From an uncultured Arachnia sp. (GTDB taxonomy: Bacteria > Actinomycetota > Actinomycetes > Propionibacteriales > Propionibacteriaceae): a stretch of 64,000 nucleotides of DNA. Location of the stretch: contig CANLTJ010000002.1 in the NCBI GenBank assembly GCA_947493995.1, positions 423,269 through 487,268 of the forward strand, in the 5' to 3' direction. The translations under genes were made by a program, and so were the position numbers. The stretch's first letter is position 1. Every line of letters starts with the position of its first letter. Below the pieces are notes generated by a model. That model worked only from the letters and a program-made list of their open reading frames with translations. It did not search any database and was not told where the DNA came from. Of the stretch, positions 11,080 through 23,100 are shown one piece after another.

Positions 11080-13116
11080 CTATATGTCGAGGAAGCGGAC
11101 GTCGCGGGCATTGTGCTGGATGAAGTTGCGGCGCTGCTCGACGTCCTCGCCCATCAGGATGGAGAACATCTGGTCCGCCATGGCGGCATCTTCCAAGGTG
11201 ACCTGCAGCAGGATGCGCTTCTCCGGGTCCATCGTGGTGTCCCACAGGTCGTCGGCGTTCATCTCACCGAGCCCCTTGTAGCGCTGGATGGGGTTGACGT
11301 TGGGAAGCTTCTTGCCCTCCGCCAGACCGCGGCTGCGCAGCGCATCGCGCTCCAGGTCGTTGTAGGCCAGTTCATGGGGTGAGTTGGTCCATCGCAACCG
11401 GAACAGCGGCGGCTGCGCCAGATACACGTGGCCAGCGTCGATCATGGGTTTCATGAACCGGAAGAGCAGCGTCAAAAGGAGTGTGCGAATGTGAGCGCCG
11501 TCGACATCGGCGTCGGCCATCAGGATGATCTTGTGGTATCTCAGCTTGTTGACGTCGAAGTCCTCCTGAATGCCGGCGCCCAGTGCGTTGATGATGGCCT
11601 CGACCTCCTTGTTGGCCAGGATCCGGTCGATACGGGCCTTCTCGACATTCAGGATCTTGCCGCGGATGGGCAGGATGGCCTGGGTGCGGGGATCACGACC
11701 ACCGCGGGCGGAGCCGCCGGCGGAGTCACCCTCGACGATGAAGACTTCACACTCTTCCGGATTGGTGGATTGACAGTCCACCAGCTTGCCCGGCAGTCCC
11801 CCGCCGCCGAGGAGGCCCTTGCGGCTGCGGGCCATGTCGCGGGCCTTGCGGGCAGCGACGCGCGCAGCAGCGGCAGCCTGGGATTTCCGGACGATGTCCT
11901 TGCCCTCGGAGGGGTTGCGTTCGAACCAGTCACCCAGCCGGTCGTTGAGAACGCGCTGCACGAAGGATCGTGCCTCCGTGTTGCCCAGCTTGGTCTTGGT
12001 CTGGCCCTCGAACTGGGGTGCAGACATCTTGATACTGAGGATGGCGGTGAGACCCTCGCGGATGTCGTCGCCGGAGACGCGATCCTCGGACTTCTTCATC
12101 AGCCCCCACGTCTGACCCCACCGGTTCACGGTGTTGGTGAGCGCGGATCGGAAGCCCTCCTCGTGCGTGCCGCCTTCGTGGGTGTTGATGGTGTTGGCGA
12201 AGGTGTGGACGCTGGAGGAGTACGACGAGTTCCACTGCATGGCGATCTCGACGCCCATGCCCTGGGATGCCGCATGGGCCTCGACGGCGATCACGGTGTT
12301 GTGGATCGGTTCCTTGGAGCCGGAGAGAAACTTCACGTAGTCGATGAGGCCGTCCTCGTAACAGAAGGAGTCGTGGCGGTGCTCGTCGTCCTCATCGTCG
12401 GCGGGATCGTCGCCCTCGCGTGTGCGCAGGTCCGTCAGCGTGATCTTCAGTCCCTTGTTGAGGAACGCCATTTCCCGGAACCGGGTGGCCAAGGTGTCGT
12501 AGTTGAAGCGGGTGGCTTCGAAGATGTCCGACGACGGGTAGAACGTGATGGTCGTGCCCGTCTCATCCGTCTCCTCCAGCTGCGCGAGGTCTGCCTTCGG
12601 TACGCCCATCTCGAAGGACTGGGCGTAGCGGTAGCCGTCGCGTTTGACCTCGACGATGAACTCGTGGCTGAGTGCGTTGACCACCGAGGACCCGACGCCG
12701 TGGAGCCCGCCGGAGACCTTGTAGCCACCGTCGCCGAACTTGCCGCCGGCGTGCAGCACCGTCAGAACGAGCGTGACCGTGGGGATCTTCTCGATGGGGT
12801 GTTCCTTGACGGGGATGCCCCGGCCATCGTCGGAGACTCGCACGCCGCCGTCGTCGAGGAGGGCGATATCGATCTGCGAGCAGTATCCCGCCAGCGCCTC
12901 GTCGACGGAGTTGTCGACGATCTCGTAGACCAAATGGTGCAGCCCCCGTTCACCGGTGGAGCCGATGTACATGCTGGGGCGCTTGCGAACAGCCTCCAGT
13001 CCCTCGAGGACCGAAATCTGTCCAGCGTCGTAGACACCAGAGGACGTGGTGTCGCCCGTATCGGTCAACTCCTCCAACCGCTCGGTGACCAATTCCTCTG
13101 CGAGCTCTTCCGACAC
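11080..13116 (-). CDS. gyrB: DNA gyrase subunit B
   Basis: [83 protein letters not shown]. Confidence 0.98.
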   Translation of the reverse strand: MSEELAEELVTERLEELTDTGDTTSSGVYDAGQISVLEGLEAVRKRPSMYIGSTGERGLHHLVYEIVDNSVDEALAGYCSQIDIALLDDGGVRVSDDGRGIPVKEHPIEKIPTVTLVLTVLHAGGKFGDGGYKVSGGLHGVGSSVVNALSHEFIVEVKRDGYRYAQSFEMGVPKADLAQLEETDETGTTITFYPSSDIFEATRFNYDTLATRFREMAFLNKGLKITLTDLRTREGDDPADDEDDEHRHDSFCYEDGLIDYVKFLSGSKEPIHNTVIAVEAHAASQGMGVEIAMQWNSSYSSSVHTFANTINTHEGGTHEEGFRSALTNTVNRWGQTWGLMKKSEDRVSGDDIREGLTAILSIKMSAPQFEGQTKTKLGNTEARSFVQRVLNDRLGDWFERNPSEGKDIVRKSQAAAAARVAARKARDMARSRKGLLGGGGLPGKLVDCQSTNPEECEVFIVEGDSAGGSARGGRDPRTQAILPIRGKILNVEKARIDRILANKEVEAIINALGAGIQEDFDVNKLRYHKIILMADADVDGAHIRTLLLTLLFRFMKPMIDAGHVYLAQPPLFRLRWTNSPHELAYNDLERDALRSRGLAEGKKLPNVNPIQRYKGLGEMNADDLWDTTMDPEKRILLQVTLEDAAMADQMFSILMGEDVEQRRNFIQHNARDVRFLDI

Positions 13117-13139
13117 TGAATCTCCCGTTCACACAGATC

Positions 13140-13160
13140 AGCCGTCGGAATCCGACGGCT
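13140..13160. promoter_or_regulatory. 21-bp near-perfect palindrome 24 bp upstream of gyrB
   Basis: AGCCGTCGGA-A-TCCGACGGCT read directly. Confidence 0.45.
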
Positions 13161-13454
13161 TGGACAACCCCTCCAGTCTACCCTGTCCCACGCTAAATCG
13201 TTGTCTCCGTGATGTCTGGAACGGCCTTCAAACGTGCAAAAAGCATGATTGGAGCGAGTCCGGGGGGTCAGCTGGACTCCCGGTACGGCCTCCGTGCCTT
13301 ATGGGCGCCTACAGGGCCATTGCTCTTGCAGCGGGCCACTGCTTCTTACGTGCTGGGATTGTGGCCCACGGTGAGCTGGCGTCGGACACGTAGGCATCCG
13401 CAATCTGAGCCGGGTAGTCGCGGCTCAAGTTACGGCTGCCCGGAACACGGCTGG

Positions 13455-15929
13455 CTACTCGTTGTCGCCCCCGGTGGTTTCCATCTGGTCGGCCTGCCCC
13501 TGGACCGCGTCACCGGCGTCCGGCCAGACCCAGTCCTTGACCTCGGGAATGTCGTCGCCGTGGGTCCGCGCGTAGGCACGGGCATCGAGACGCGCGTCGG
13601 ACATGCTCTGACGCAGGCCGGCATAGCGGGCGCCGAGACCTGGCACCCGATCGATGACATCCATGACCAGGTGATAGCGGTCGATGTCGTTCATCATCGC
13701 CATGTCGAACGGCGTGGTGGTGGTGCCCTCCTCCTTGTACCCGCGGACATGGATGTTGGGGTGACCGGTGCGGCGGTACGTCAGGCGGTGGATGAGCCAC
13801 GGGTAGCCGTGGTAGTTGAAGATCACCGGCTTGTCGGGTGTGAAGATGGTGTCGAAGTCGCGGTTAGAGAGGCCGTGCGGGTGCTCCTTCTCGTCCTGCA
13901 GACGCATCAGGTCCACCACGTTGACCACACGTACCTTCAGGCCGGGGATGTGACGTCGCAGCAGGTCAGCAGCTGCCAACACTTCCACCGTCGGGACATC
14001 GCCCGCGCAGCCGAGAACGACGTCGGGTGATTCACCCATCTCCTCCGTGCCAGCCCACTCCCAGATGCCGACGCCGCGGGTGCAGTGCTTGATGGCCTCA
14101 TCCATGGTCAGCCACTGCGGGCTCGGCTGCTTTCCGGCGACCACGACGTTGATGTACTGCGTGGAGCGCAGGCAGTGGTCGAAGGTGGAGAGCAGTGTGT
14201 TGGCATCCGGCGGCAGGTAGACGCGAACGATGTCGGCCTTCTTGTTGACGATGTGATCGATGAAGCCAGGGTCCTGGTGCGAGAAGCCGTTGTGGTCCTG
14301 CCGCCAGACGTGCGAGCTGAGCAGGTAGTTCAGGCTGGCGATGGGGCGACGCCACTCCAGTTCGTCGGTCACTTTCAGCCACTTGGCGTGCTGGTTGACC
14401 ATGGAGTCGACGATGTGGATGAACGCCTCGTACGACGACATCATCCCGTGGCGACCCGTCAGCAGATAGCCCTCCAGCCAGCCCTGGCACTGGTGCTCGC
14501 TGAGCATCTCCATGACCTGACCGCTGCGGGCCATGTGCTGATCGACCTCGGGCGAGTGATAGTCCGCCACCCACTGTTTGTCGGTCTCGTCGTAGACGCC
14601 CTGCAGGCGATTGGAGGCGTTCTCGTCGGGCCCGAAGATGCGGAAGTTGTGGCGGTTGTTCGCCACCACCCCCGTCAGCCAGTTCCCCAGCTCGCGTGTG
14701 CCCTCGGCGATGGCGCCTCCCGGATGCGGCACCTCGACGGCGTGGTCGCGGAAGTCCGGCAACCTCAGATGCTCCCGCAGGACTCCCCCGTTGGCCGCGG
14801 GCAGCTCTCCCATCCTCAGTCCGACGGGAGGGGCCAGTCTGGCGATCCGCTCCCGCGGCGCGCCGCTGTCGTCGAACAACTCATCGGGCTTGTAGGAGCT
14901 GAGCCATGCATTGAGGTCGGATAGGTGCTCGTCGGTGTCGCGGGCGCTGGCCAGCGGCACCTGGTGGCTGCGCCAACTTCCCTCGGTCTTCTTGCCGTCG
15001 ATCTCCTCGGGACCGGTCCAGCCCTTGGGTGTGCGGAACACGATCATGGGCCAGCGCGGTCGCTCCGCCTTGTCCTCGCCCTGCTCGGCGGCCTTCGCGC
15101 GAATATCTGCGATGTCGTCCATCACGCCGTCGAGCATTTCTGCGTAGCGGCGGTGGTAGCTTTCCGGTTCCTCGTCGCCGAACCCGGCTGTGAAGATGTG
15201 CGGGGTGTGGCCGTAGCCCTGCATGAGGTCGACGAGTTCCTCCTCGCTGATCCGTGCCAGCACCGTCGGGTTGGCGATCTTGAAGCCGTTGAGGTGCAGG
15301 ACGGGCAGGACAACTCCGTCGCTGACGGGGTTGAGGAACTTGTTGGAGTGCCACGACGTGGCCAGCGGGCCGGTCTCGGCCTCGCCGTCACCTACGACGG
15401 CGAAGACCAGCAGTTCGGGATTGTCGAACGCTGCACCGTAGGCGTGGCTCAGGGCGTAGCCCAGCTCCCCGCCCTCGTGGATTGAGCCGGGGGTCTCCGG
15501 TGCGACATGGGACGGGATGCCGCCGGGGAAGGAGAACTGCTTGAACAGCTTCTGCATCCCAACCTCGTCGTGCGTGATCTCCGGGTAGACGTCGGTGTAG
15601 ACACCGTCGAGGTAGTTGCTGGCCACCAAACCTGGTCCACCGTGGCCGGGTCCCGTGATGTAGAGAGCCTTTTGGCGCCGTTCGGAGATGACGCGATTGA
15701 GGTGGGCGTAGAGGAAGTTGAGGCCCGGGGTGGTTCCCCAGTGGCCGAGCAGGCGCGGCTTGACGTCGTCGCGGTGCAGCGGTTGGCGCAGGAGTGGGTT
15801 TTTCAAGAGGTAGATCTGCCCGACGGAGAGGTAGTTGGCCGCTCGCCACCACGCATGGAGGTCGTCGAGTTGCTCGTCGGTGAGTTCGGGAGCGCTGCAC
15901 TCAGCTCGGGTACGCCAGGTGTTGGTCAT
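13455..15929 (-). CDS. xfp: Xylulose-5-phosphate/fructose-6-phosphate phosphoketolase
   Basis: [93 protein letters not shown]. Confidence 0.96.
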   Translation of the reverse strand: MTNTWRTRAECSAPELTDEQLDDLHAWWRAANYLSVGQIYLLKNPLLRQPLHRDDVKPRLLGHWGTTPGLNFLYAHLNRVISERRQKALYITGPGHGGPGLVASNYLDGVYTDVYPEITHDEVGMQKLFKQFSFPGGIPSHVAPETPGSIHEGGELGYALSHAYGAAFDNPELLVFAVVGDGEAETGPLATSWHSNKFLNPVSDGVVLPVLHLNGFKIANPTVLARISEEELVDLMQGYGHTPHIFTAGFGDEEPESYHRRYAEMLDGVMDDIADIRAKAAEQGEDKAERPRWPMIVFRTPKGWTGPEEIDGKKTEGSWRSHQVPLASARDTDEHLSDLNAWLSSYKPDELFDDSGAPRERIARLAPPVGLRMGELPAANGGVLREHLRLPDFRDHAVEVPHPGGAIAEGTRELGNWLTGVVANNRHNFRIFGPDENASNRLQGVYDETDKQWVADYHSPEVDQHMARSGQVMEMLSEHQCQGWLEGYLLTGRHGMMSSYEAFIHIVDSMVNQHAKWLKVTDELEWRRPIASLNYLLSSHVWRQDHNGFSHQDPGFIDHIVNKKADIVRVYLPPDANTLLSTFDHCLRSTQYINVVVAGKQPSPQWLTMDEAIKHCTRGVGIWEWAGTEEMGESPDVVLGCAGDVPTVEVLAAADLLRRHIPGLKVRVVNVVDLMRLQDEKEHPHGLSNRDFDTIFTPDKPVIFNYHGYPWLIHRLTYRRTGHPNIHVRGYKEEGTTTTPFDMAMMNDIDRYHLVMDVIDRVPGLGARYAGLRQSMSDARLDARAYARTHGDDIPEVKDWVWPDAGDAVQGQADQMETTGGDNE

Positions 15930-16132
15930 GGGTTCCTCTCCGCATCTAGTGTCTCGTGACCTCTATTCAAGCATCGGAGACGTCCATCACTCCGTGATCG
16001 GGCCTTGGCTCGAGGTGGGCATCGTCAGCCCTCCGGCTACCACCTCACACACCGGCGACATGAGTCCGAGGCAGGATCCAGGGAACCGCACTCTTCTCAG
16101 GTGAGCCGATGATGTCCCGCGGAGCTGCATCG

Positions 16133-16153
16133 CACTGTAACAATGTTGCAGTA
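16133..16153. repeat. Inverted repeat copy 1
   Basis: CACTGTAACA-A-TGTTGCAGTA, similar to the copy at 16313-16336. Confidence 0.55.
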
Positions 16154-16170
16154 GAGCGTGACCAGCGGTC

Positions 16171-16308
16171 GTGGACGCTGATCTCGCAGGTGTTACTGGC
16201 ATGAGTGCCACCCGGGCCCTCGCCGCGTTGGAGGATGAGGGAATCGTCTCGTGGCGTGGGACATCCAAGCGCGACCCGCGAGCGACATGGGCGCTGGGCC
16301 AGCTGTGA
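16171..16308 (+). pseudogene. Winged-helix-like gene remnant
   Basis: Short reading frame VDADLAGVTGMSATRALAALEDEGIVSWRGTSKRDPRATWALGQL*, HTH-like; frame is closed upstream by TGA at 16159. Confidence 0.4.
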
Positions 16309-16312
16309 CGTT

Positions 16313-16336
16313 CACTGCAACATAGGTGTTGCAGTG
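16313..16336. repeat. Perfect inverted repeat copy 2
   Basis: CACTGCAACA-TAGG-TGTTGCAGTG, 10-bp perfect arms. Confidence 0.65.
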
Positions 16337-16522
16337 GGGGAATCCCCCGTTCGGCCCACGGGTGTCCGCGGGCGAGACACGCTGTTTGGTTATCGCAAAA
16401 ACGTTGCCTCGATGCGCCCGGAAATCACATGAAACGTGGCAAGCAGCGGATAGTGTCGCGACGAACCGTCTTACCGCGTGTTCAAGCGAGCCCCAGTTCA
16501 ATCAGACCCTGAGGAGAAGCAC

Positions 16523-17935
16523 ATGACCGATTGGCTCAACGCCGTGGACGGTTTCATCTGGGGACCGTTCCTCCTCATCCCACTGCTGCTGGGGACCGGT
16601 ATCTACCTGACGATCCGCCTTGGTGGATTGCAGTTCCTCAAGCTGATCCCGGCTCTGCGTCTCGCATTCATCAAACGGACGGAGTTTGGAGCCGCTGGGG
16701 ACATCTCCCACTACCAGGCCCTGGCAACAGCTCTGGCCGCCACAGTGGGCGTCGGCAACATCGCGGGCGTCGCCACCGCCATCCATCTCGGCGGCCCCGG
16801 TGCCGTCTTCTGGATGTGGTTGACCGCCCTGTTCGGCATGGCGGCCAAGTACAGCGAAGCGTTCATGGGCGTACGGTTCCGCACGACCGACGCACGCGGC
16901 CAGATCTCAGGCGGTCCCCAGTGGTATCTCAAGCGCGCCATCCCGGGTGGGCTGGGACTGGTACTGAGCATCGCCTTCGCGGTTTTTGCAATCCTCGCGA
17001 GCTTCGGGATTGGCAACATGACCCAGTCGAACACCGTCGCGGCCGTCGTTGACGACCAGTTCGGCGTCACCCCCTGGATCTCTGGTCTGGTCCTCATGGT
17101 CTTCACCGGACTGGTCCTGATCGGCGGCATCAAGTCGATCGCCCGCGTGACCTCAGCAGTCGTGCCCAGCATGATCATCCTGTACGTGGTTGCCGCTCTG
17201 GTGGTCCTGGTGCTGAACATTGGTGCCATCCCTGACGCCTTCGCCATGATCTTCACCGACGCCTTCACCGGCACCGCGGCCGCCGGCGGCTTCCTGGGCG
17301 CCGCAATAGCGCAGGCTATCCAGTTCGGTGTTGCCCGCGGCATCTTCTCCAATGAATCCGGCCTGGGGTCGGCCGCCATCGCAGCGGCCGCCGCGAAGAC
17401 GCAGCATCCAGTTCGTCAGGGACTCGTGTCCATGACCCAGACCTTCATCGACACGATCATCGTCGTCACCATGACAGCACTCGTGATTGTCTCCACCGGT
17501 GCCTGGCAGAGCGACAACTCCGGTGCCACCATGACGTCGGAGGCCTTCAGCGAGGGTCTTCCCGGTGAGTGGGGAAGCCTGATCGTCACGCTCGCCGTTG
17601 TCTTCTTCGCCAGTTCCACTGTCCTGGGATGGGCCTACTACGGGGAACGCTGCGCGCAGCGTCTGTTCGGGACCAAGTCGATCATCGTCTACCGAGTGGT
17701 CTTCACGCTGATCGTCTTCGTGGGCGCAACGACGGAGCTGGCGACAGTGTGGACCTTCTCCGACATCATGAATGGCCTCATGGCACTCCCCAACCTGGTG
17801 GGTCTACTGATCTGCTCGGGTCTGATCGCCCGCGAGACGAAGGCGTACCTGCGGCGGGATCCAGACCTGCTCAACCCGCCTCCCGGCAGCACATTGGACG
17901 GGATCGGAGAATGGGAAAGCAGCGGTAGAGGTTGA
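16523..17935 (+). CDS. Sodium:alanine symporter family protein (AGCS)
   Basis: GTGIYLTIRLGGLQFLKLIPALRLAFI; ALATALAATVGVGNIAGVATAIHLGGPGAVFWMWLTALFGMAAKYSEAFMGV. Confidence 0.94.
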   Translation: MTDWLNAVDGFIWGPFLLIPLLLGTGIYLTIRLGGLQFLKLIPALRLAFIKRTEFGAAGDISHYQALATALAATVGVGNIAGVATAIHLGGPGAVFWMWLTALFGMAAKYSEAFMGVRFRTTDARGQISGGPQWYLKRAIPGGLGLVLSIAFAVFAILASFGIGNMTQSNTVAAVVDDQFGVTPWISGLVLMVFTGLVLIGGIKSIARVTSAVVPSMIILYVVAALVVLVLNIGAIPDAFAMIFTDAFTGTAAAGGFLGAAIAQAIQFGVARGIFSNESGLGSAAIAAAAAKTQHPVRQGLVSMTQTFIDTIIVVTMTALVIVSTGAWQSDNSGATMTSEAFSEGLPGEWGSLIVTLAVVFFASSTVLGWAYYGERCAQRLFGTKSIIVYRVVFTLIVFVGATTELATVWTFSDIMNGLMALPNLVGLLICSGLIARETKAYLRRDPDLLNPPPGSTLDGIGEWESSGRG

Positions 17936-17956
17936 ACTCCGGCCCGCAGTGATGCG

Positions 17957-18151
17957 TCATTGAGCGACGGGAATGTCCTTGATGGCGCGGGTGCCACGCA
18001 TTGCCAGAGCCTCGTCGGTGGTCATCGGCTGGCCCGCGAGATGCCGCAGGGCCATGTCTACCACCTCGGTCTCAGTGCGGACAGAGTAACGAGCCATGAT
18101 GCGGTGGACGTACTCATCTTCGATCTTGATGTTCACCCTGATCTTCGCCAT
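17957..18151 (-). CDS. VapB-like solitary antitoxin
   Basis: MAKIRVNIKIEDEYVHRIMARYSVRTETEVVDMALRHLAGQPMTTDEALAMRG; VapB-like beta-strand plus helix and C-terminal ALAMRG; no neighbouring PIN gene. Confidence 0.6.
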   Translation of the reverse strand: MAKIRVNIKIEDEYVHRIMARYSVRTETEVVDMALRHLAGQPMTTDEALAMRGTRAIKDIPVAQ

Positions 18152-18208
18152 ACATGTGACTATCACGTCACGCATACGTCCGTGTACTCAGTCCTTGCGA
18201 GGAGCCGC

Positions 18209-18799
18209 TCACCCGTAGGTGTCGCGGGGTCCCCGGCCGTCGCGGACAGAGCGTCGGCCCTTCTTCCAACTTGGCTGGTTGGGCGCGCGGATGTCGATGC
18301 GCTTGACCGTCTGCTCCCCCAGTTCCCTGTTCAGCCGCGCCACCAGCGCCGAGGCCGCGAACTTCATCCCGGTGGCCCACGCTGAGGAGTCGCACTGAAC
18401 GGTCAGGACGCCGTCGACGAAGTTCACCGGCTCGCTGTGTTTGGCATTGTCCTCGCCCACCAGATCGGCCCAGTTGCGCAGCACGGTGGACAGCGAGATG
18501 CGCTTCACCCAGCCACGCCTGTTGCTGACCTGGTTCAGGACTTTTCCCAGAGGTTGCGGATCGCGATCGTCGGGCCGCGCTCCCGATCGCTGCTCCTCGA
18601 ACCGCCCGAAGCGTCGCTGTTTCATGGACGACGTTGGCGGCGGCTCAGGAGGAGCTAGCGGTGTGGTGCGGGCAGTCTGATGGGCGATCCTCATCGCGAG
18701 ATCCAGGCCCGTCGGATCGTGCACCTCGTCGGCAGGCGGCTGAGCCTCCTTGCCTTCGCCATCGTCGTTGACCTCTGGTGGCGTCGCTTCGTCACTCAT
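18209..18799 (-). CDS. DciA family (DUF721) replicative helicase loader-like protein
   Basis: LGKVLNQVSNRRGWVKRISLSTVLRNWADLVGEDNAKHSEPVNFVDGVLTVQCDSSAWATGMKFAASALVARLNRELGEQTVKRIDIRAPNQPSWKKGRRSV; immediately downstream of recF. Confidence 0.9.
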   Translation of the reverse strand: MSDEATPPEVNDDGEGKEAQPPADEVHDPTGLDLAMRIAHQTARTTPLAPPEPPPTSSMKQRRFGRFEEQRSGARPDDRDPQPLGKVLNQVSNRRGWVKRISLSTVLRNWADLVGEDNAKHSEPVNFVDGVLTVQCDSSAWATGMKFAASALVARLNRELGEQTVKRIDIRAPNQPSWKKGRRSVRDGRGPRDTYG

Positions 18800-19949
18800 C
18801 GGCCGTCTCCCGCCATACGGTCCCGGCGTCAACGCCGAAGCGTCTCTCGGAAGGGAAGTCGGGAACATCGGAGCCGACGGCCGCTGTGATGAGGACCTGT
18901 TCGGCCTCGACGATGGCTGCTGCGAGGCGGTCTCGACGGGAGGTGTCGAGCTCGGCGAAGACGTCGTCGAGGACCAGGACGGGTTCGGTGCCGTCGGCCC
19001 GCACCAGGGCGAAACCTCCCAGCCGCAGGGCCAGTGCCAACGACCAGCACTCGCCGTGTGAGGCGTATCCCTTGGCGGGGAGCTGGCCCACGAACAGCTC
19101 GACGTCGTCGCGCTGCGGCCCGACGAGCGTTACCCCCCGTTTCAGTTCCTCGGTACGGCGAGCCTCCATGGACGTCAGCAGTCGTTCCTCGAGGGTCCCC
19201 CGGACGTTCTCAGTGTCGGCCACGCCGTCGAGATCGAGCCGTGTCTTGTAGATGGCCTGCACCTGGTTGTTGATGGGCGCGATGCTTTCGTAGGCCGATT
19301 GCACGTGTGGGAGCACGTCGGCGAGCGTGTCGAGCCGGGCGTGTAGTAGTTCGGCACCGACGGCGGCGAGTTGCTCGTTCCATGCGGCGAGCGTGGTTTC
19401 CGCGTCCCCGCCGGAGGGTCGCATCGAGCGTCCGGCCATGGATTTGAGCAGTGCGTTGCGTTGTTTCAGCACGCGATCCAGGTCCTGTCGGATGCCGGCC
19501 ATGCGGGGCCATCGCGTGATCACGAGGGAGTCGAGCCATCCTCGTCGATCGGCCGGATCCCCCCGCACGATCGCAAGGTCCATGGGAGAGAAGACGACGG
19601 TGCGCAGTGCTCCGATCATGTCGCGGGGGCGGGGTACCGGTGCGCGATTGAGGCGCGCGACGTTGCCGCGCCCGTGGGCCACTTCCATCTCGACGGAGAT
19701 GATGCGCGGGTCGTCGTGGGCGGCCTGCACCTTGGCGCGCATGATGGCGGAATCACAACCCGCCTTGATCAACGGTGCTGATGATGCGACGCGGTGGGAG
19801 GTCATGGTGGAGAGGTATTCCACGGCCTCTACGAGGTTGGTCTTGCCCTGGCCGTTGGAGCCGACGAACACGTTCACCCCAGCGGCGAGTTCGATGCTCG
19901 CGGTGGGGTAGTTGCGGAAGTCCGTCAGGGACAGCTCGGTCACGAACAT
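18792..19949 (-). CDS. recF: DNA replication/repair protein RecF
   Basis: LSLTDFRNYPTASIELAAGVNVFVGSNGQGKTNLVEAVEYLS; VLVLDDVFAELDTSRRDRLA. Confidence 0.97.
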   Translation of the reverse strand: MFVTELSLTDFRNYPTASIELAAGVNVFVGSNGQGKTNLVEAVEYLSTMTSHRVASSAPLIKAGCDSAIMRAKVQAAHDDPRIISVEMEVAHGRGNVARLNRAPVPRPRDMIGALRTVVFSPMDLAIVRGDPADRRGWLDSLVITRWPRMAGIRQDLDRVLKQRNALLKSMAGRSMRPSGGDAETTLAAWNEQLAAVGAELLHARLDTLADVLPHVQSAYESIAPINNQVQAIYKTRLDLDGVADTENVRGTLEERLLTSMEARRTEELKRGVTLVGPQRDDVELFVGQLPAKGYASHGECWSLALALRLGGFALVRADGTEPVLVLDDVFAELDTSRRDRLAAAIVEAEQVLITAAVGSDVPDFPSERRFGVDAGTVWRETADE

Positions 19950-20190
19950 GGTCCCCCGATCCTAGGCGGTCGGCGGTGGGGTTTCGATACGCTGCGGACT
20001 CGTTCCTCGTCGGCAGCTACTCAACCAGCGATGCCGTCGCATCACGGCCGCAAGCGCCCCACCCCTGCACCCGTAAAGGTAGTGAAGGCGCCGCCGGGGA
20101 AGCTGTGCCCGTTCGTGGTTGGACTACCAGCCACAGACGTACACAACCTCAGAATCACTCGCCGCGCTTCTCGAGTGTCTGTGCGGCCGG

Positions 20191-23100
20191 TCAACTGGCG
20201 GCCGGCGAACTGTCAGACTCCAGGAGACCGCGGATGTCGTCGGCCGAGAGCGGGGCAGCGACGTCGGAGTTCCGGCCGACGACGGCGTCGAAGAGATCCC
20301 GCTTGCGCTCCTGCAGTGCCACCACCTTCTCCTCGATGGTGTCCGCGCTGACGAGCCGGTACACGTTGACGTGCTTGTCCTGGCCGATGCGATGGGTCCG
20401 GTCGATGGCCTGGCTCTCCGCGGCAGGGTTCCACCACGGATCGAGGATGAAGACGTAGTCCGCCTCCGTCAGGTTCAGCCCGAAGCCGCCGGCCTTGAGG
20501 CTGATCAGGAACACCGGTGCTTCACCCTCACGGAAGGCCTCGATCCGTTCGGGGCGGTTGCGGGTTCGACCATCCAGGTACTCAAACGCAATGCCCTCGT
20601 CGACGAGCCGGTCCTTCACGAGCGCGAGGAATCCGGTGAACTGGCTGAACACCAAAGCCCGGTGACCGCCGCCCTGCACCTCACTCATCAGCTCCAGCAG
20701 GGCGTCGATCTTCGCGGAGGTGGCCGGGTACTCCGGGTCCACCAGCGACGGCGCAAGACTGAGTTGCCGGAGCAGCGTCAGGGACCGCAGGATCGTGATG
20801 CGGTTGCGGTTCATGTCCCCCACGAGGCCCAGCACCTTCTGCCGTTCGCGCGTGAGGTGCCGATCGTAGAGCTTGCGATGCGCCGAAGACAACGGCACGG
20901 GCACAATCTGCTCCTGCTTGTCCGGCAGTTCCGTGGCGACGGTGGACTTGGTGCGTCGCAGGATCAGAGGTCGCGTCCGACGGTGCAGCCGGGCCAGCAC
21001 ATCGGCGTCGCCGCCCTCGATGGGCTTGCGATACACGTCCGTGAAGCGCTTCGGATCCGGGAAGAGACCGGGCGCCGTGATCGACAGCAGCGACCACAGG
21101 TCCATCAAATTGTTCTCCAGCGGCGTGCCGGTCAGGGCAATCTTGACGCGTGCCCGCAACCGTCGCACTGCCTGGTACGCCTTGGACGCCGGATTCTTGA
21201 CGAACTGCGCCTCGTCGAGGAGCACGGCCGACCAGTCGTGCTCGAGGTAGGCATCGGCCTCCAGACGCAGCAGCGTGTAGGACGTCAACACGACGTGTGC
21301 ACCGTCGATGACCTCGGTGAGCGGTACGCCGCGCCGCTTCTGCGTGCCGTTGACGGCGACCACCTTCAGCTCAGGCGTGAAACGTGCAGCCTCCGACTCC
21401 CACGTTCCGATCACCGACGTGGGGGCCACCACGAGCAACGGCCGATCCAGCTCTCCCGCCTCCAGCGCACGCTGCGCCATGGCCAGCGACTGAAGTGTCT
21501 TGCCGAGCCCCATCTCATCGGCCAGAATCCCGCCCAACCGAGTGCGCCACAGGAAGCTGAGCCAGGCGAAACCCTCCCGTTGGTACGGCCTCAGCTGTGC
21601 GGCCAGTCCCGCTGGCGGTTCCAGCTCAGCCAGTTCCGTGTGATCGAGCAGCGCCCCCACAGCCGACTGCCATGCCAGGGATTGTTGCCGCACAACGCCC
21701 AGCTCAACCAGTTCCTGCCACAGCCCCGCATGCTCGGGGCGCAGACGAAACGTGCCTCCCTCATGATCGACGAGAGTCCGCGCCTCCTCGATCAGGGTGC
21801 GCAGCAGCTCCAGCTCCGGGGCATCCAGCATGAACCACGTACCGGAATCGAGGATGAGGTGGTCCTCACCGGCGGCCAGAGCCTGGAACAGGGGTGTCAG
21901 CGGCACCTTCTCTTCGGCGACGGTGATGTCGACGTCGAGGTCGAACCAGTCCCCCTGCCTGGAGTCATCCAGGTTGACGGAGATGACCGGCGCCTCGTCG
22001 GCACGCTGGAAGGTGGGGGCGTCATGCAAAGTCGTGACAATCACGTCGTCGCGCTGCTCCAACGTGGGGATCACCTCGTTGACGAACTCAATCAGCTGGC
22101 GCCCTGTGACTGTGCCCTCGCGGAGAACGGGGCTGCCCTTCTCATCGGTCCCCCTCCATGCGCCTGCGGGAACGCTGGCCGTCAGCTCCAGCTCCGCTGC
22201 GGGATTGCGCAGCGGGGGTTCGGACTGAGTGGGCTGCGCGGGAAGGTCTTGCACCAGGTTGTCCAGCGTGTAGCGAAACCCCCACCGCACGTGCGCCGAG
22301 TGTTTGTCGTAGCTCACCCTGCACAGAAGGACCGGCGGTTGCGGTTCGGGAAGGACCACGTCGTCGGGGACGGTGACCGTGAAGCGCTCCTTCAATCGAG
22401 GCAGATATCCGGTGGCAAAGATCCCGATGTCGCTGGGCGGGATGGTCATTCCGCCGGCGACGAACAGATTGTGCTCCGACTCCGACAAGGCATGGGCCAG
22501 CGGAGCCAGGAGGAAGCGCTCCGCAGTACGTATCGCAATGCCGTGGGCCGGTGAGCCGAGCAGGTCTCGGCGTTGGAATCGGAACTGCTCCGAACCCAGC
22601 TCCACCACGGGCGTGAGTTCCAGGGACTCCACAGTCTTCTCGAGCTTCAGTGTCAGCTCGGCCTTCTCGATCAGCTCTGGCGGCGGCAGGGGGGAACGGT
22701 TGGGTCCGTCTCCCGCCACGAGGACCACTCCGGCGGCGACGGCGCGGTGGAGCAGATCCCATACCACCGGCTGGGCAGCGCCGAGTCTCACGGCGGTGCT
22801 GGAACCGAAGTAGTAATCGTTGCGCGTGGCGTCCCGCAGCGCATTGATGATCTCCAGTTGCACCGGATCCAGTCCTGCCCGGCTGTATCGCAGATCGTTC
22901 CACGAGGCACCGGACTTGACCCAGCGCCCCTTGCCCATTCGCAGTGGCCGCATCGCTGGTCCGCCACCGTCGTCGTCGATCTGCAGCGCGAGGCCCGTGC
23001 CACGCGCCCCCGGCGACGAGATCTGCAGCATGGGATCCAGGGCACGACGCCACTCAGGCACGGTACGGCGCGTCTGGGTGGCGCGCGCGTGGGACAACAG

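Noticed and set aside
11428-13119. 563-aa plus-strand ORF
   Set aside because: Antisense shadow of gyrB with no recognisable motif.
20119-22554. 811-aa plus-strand ORF
   Set aside because: Lies fully antisense to the SNF2 helicase; His/Arg/Gln-rich shadow product typical of high-GC antisense frames.
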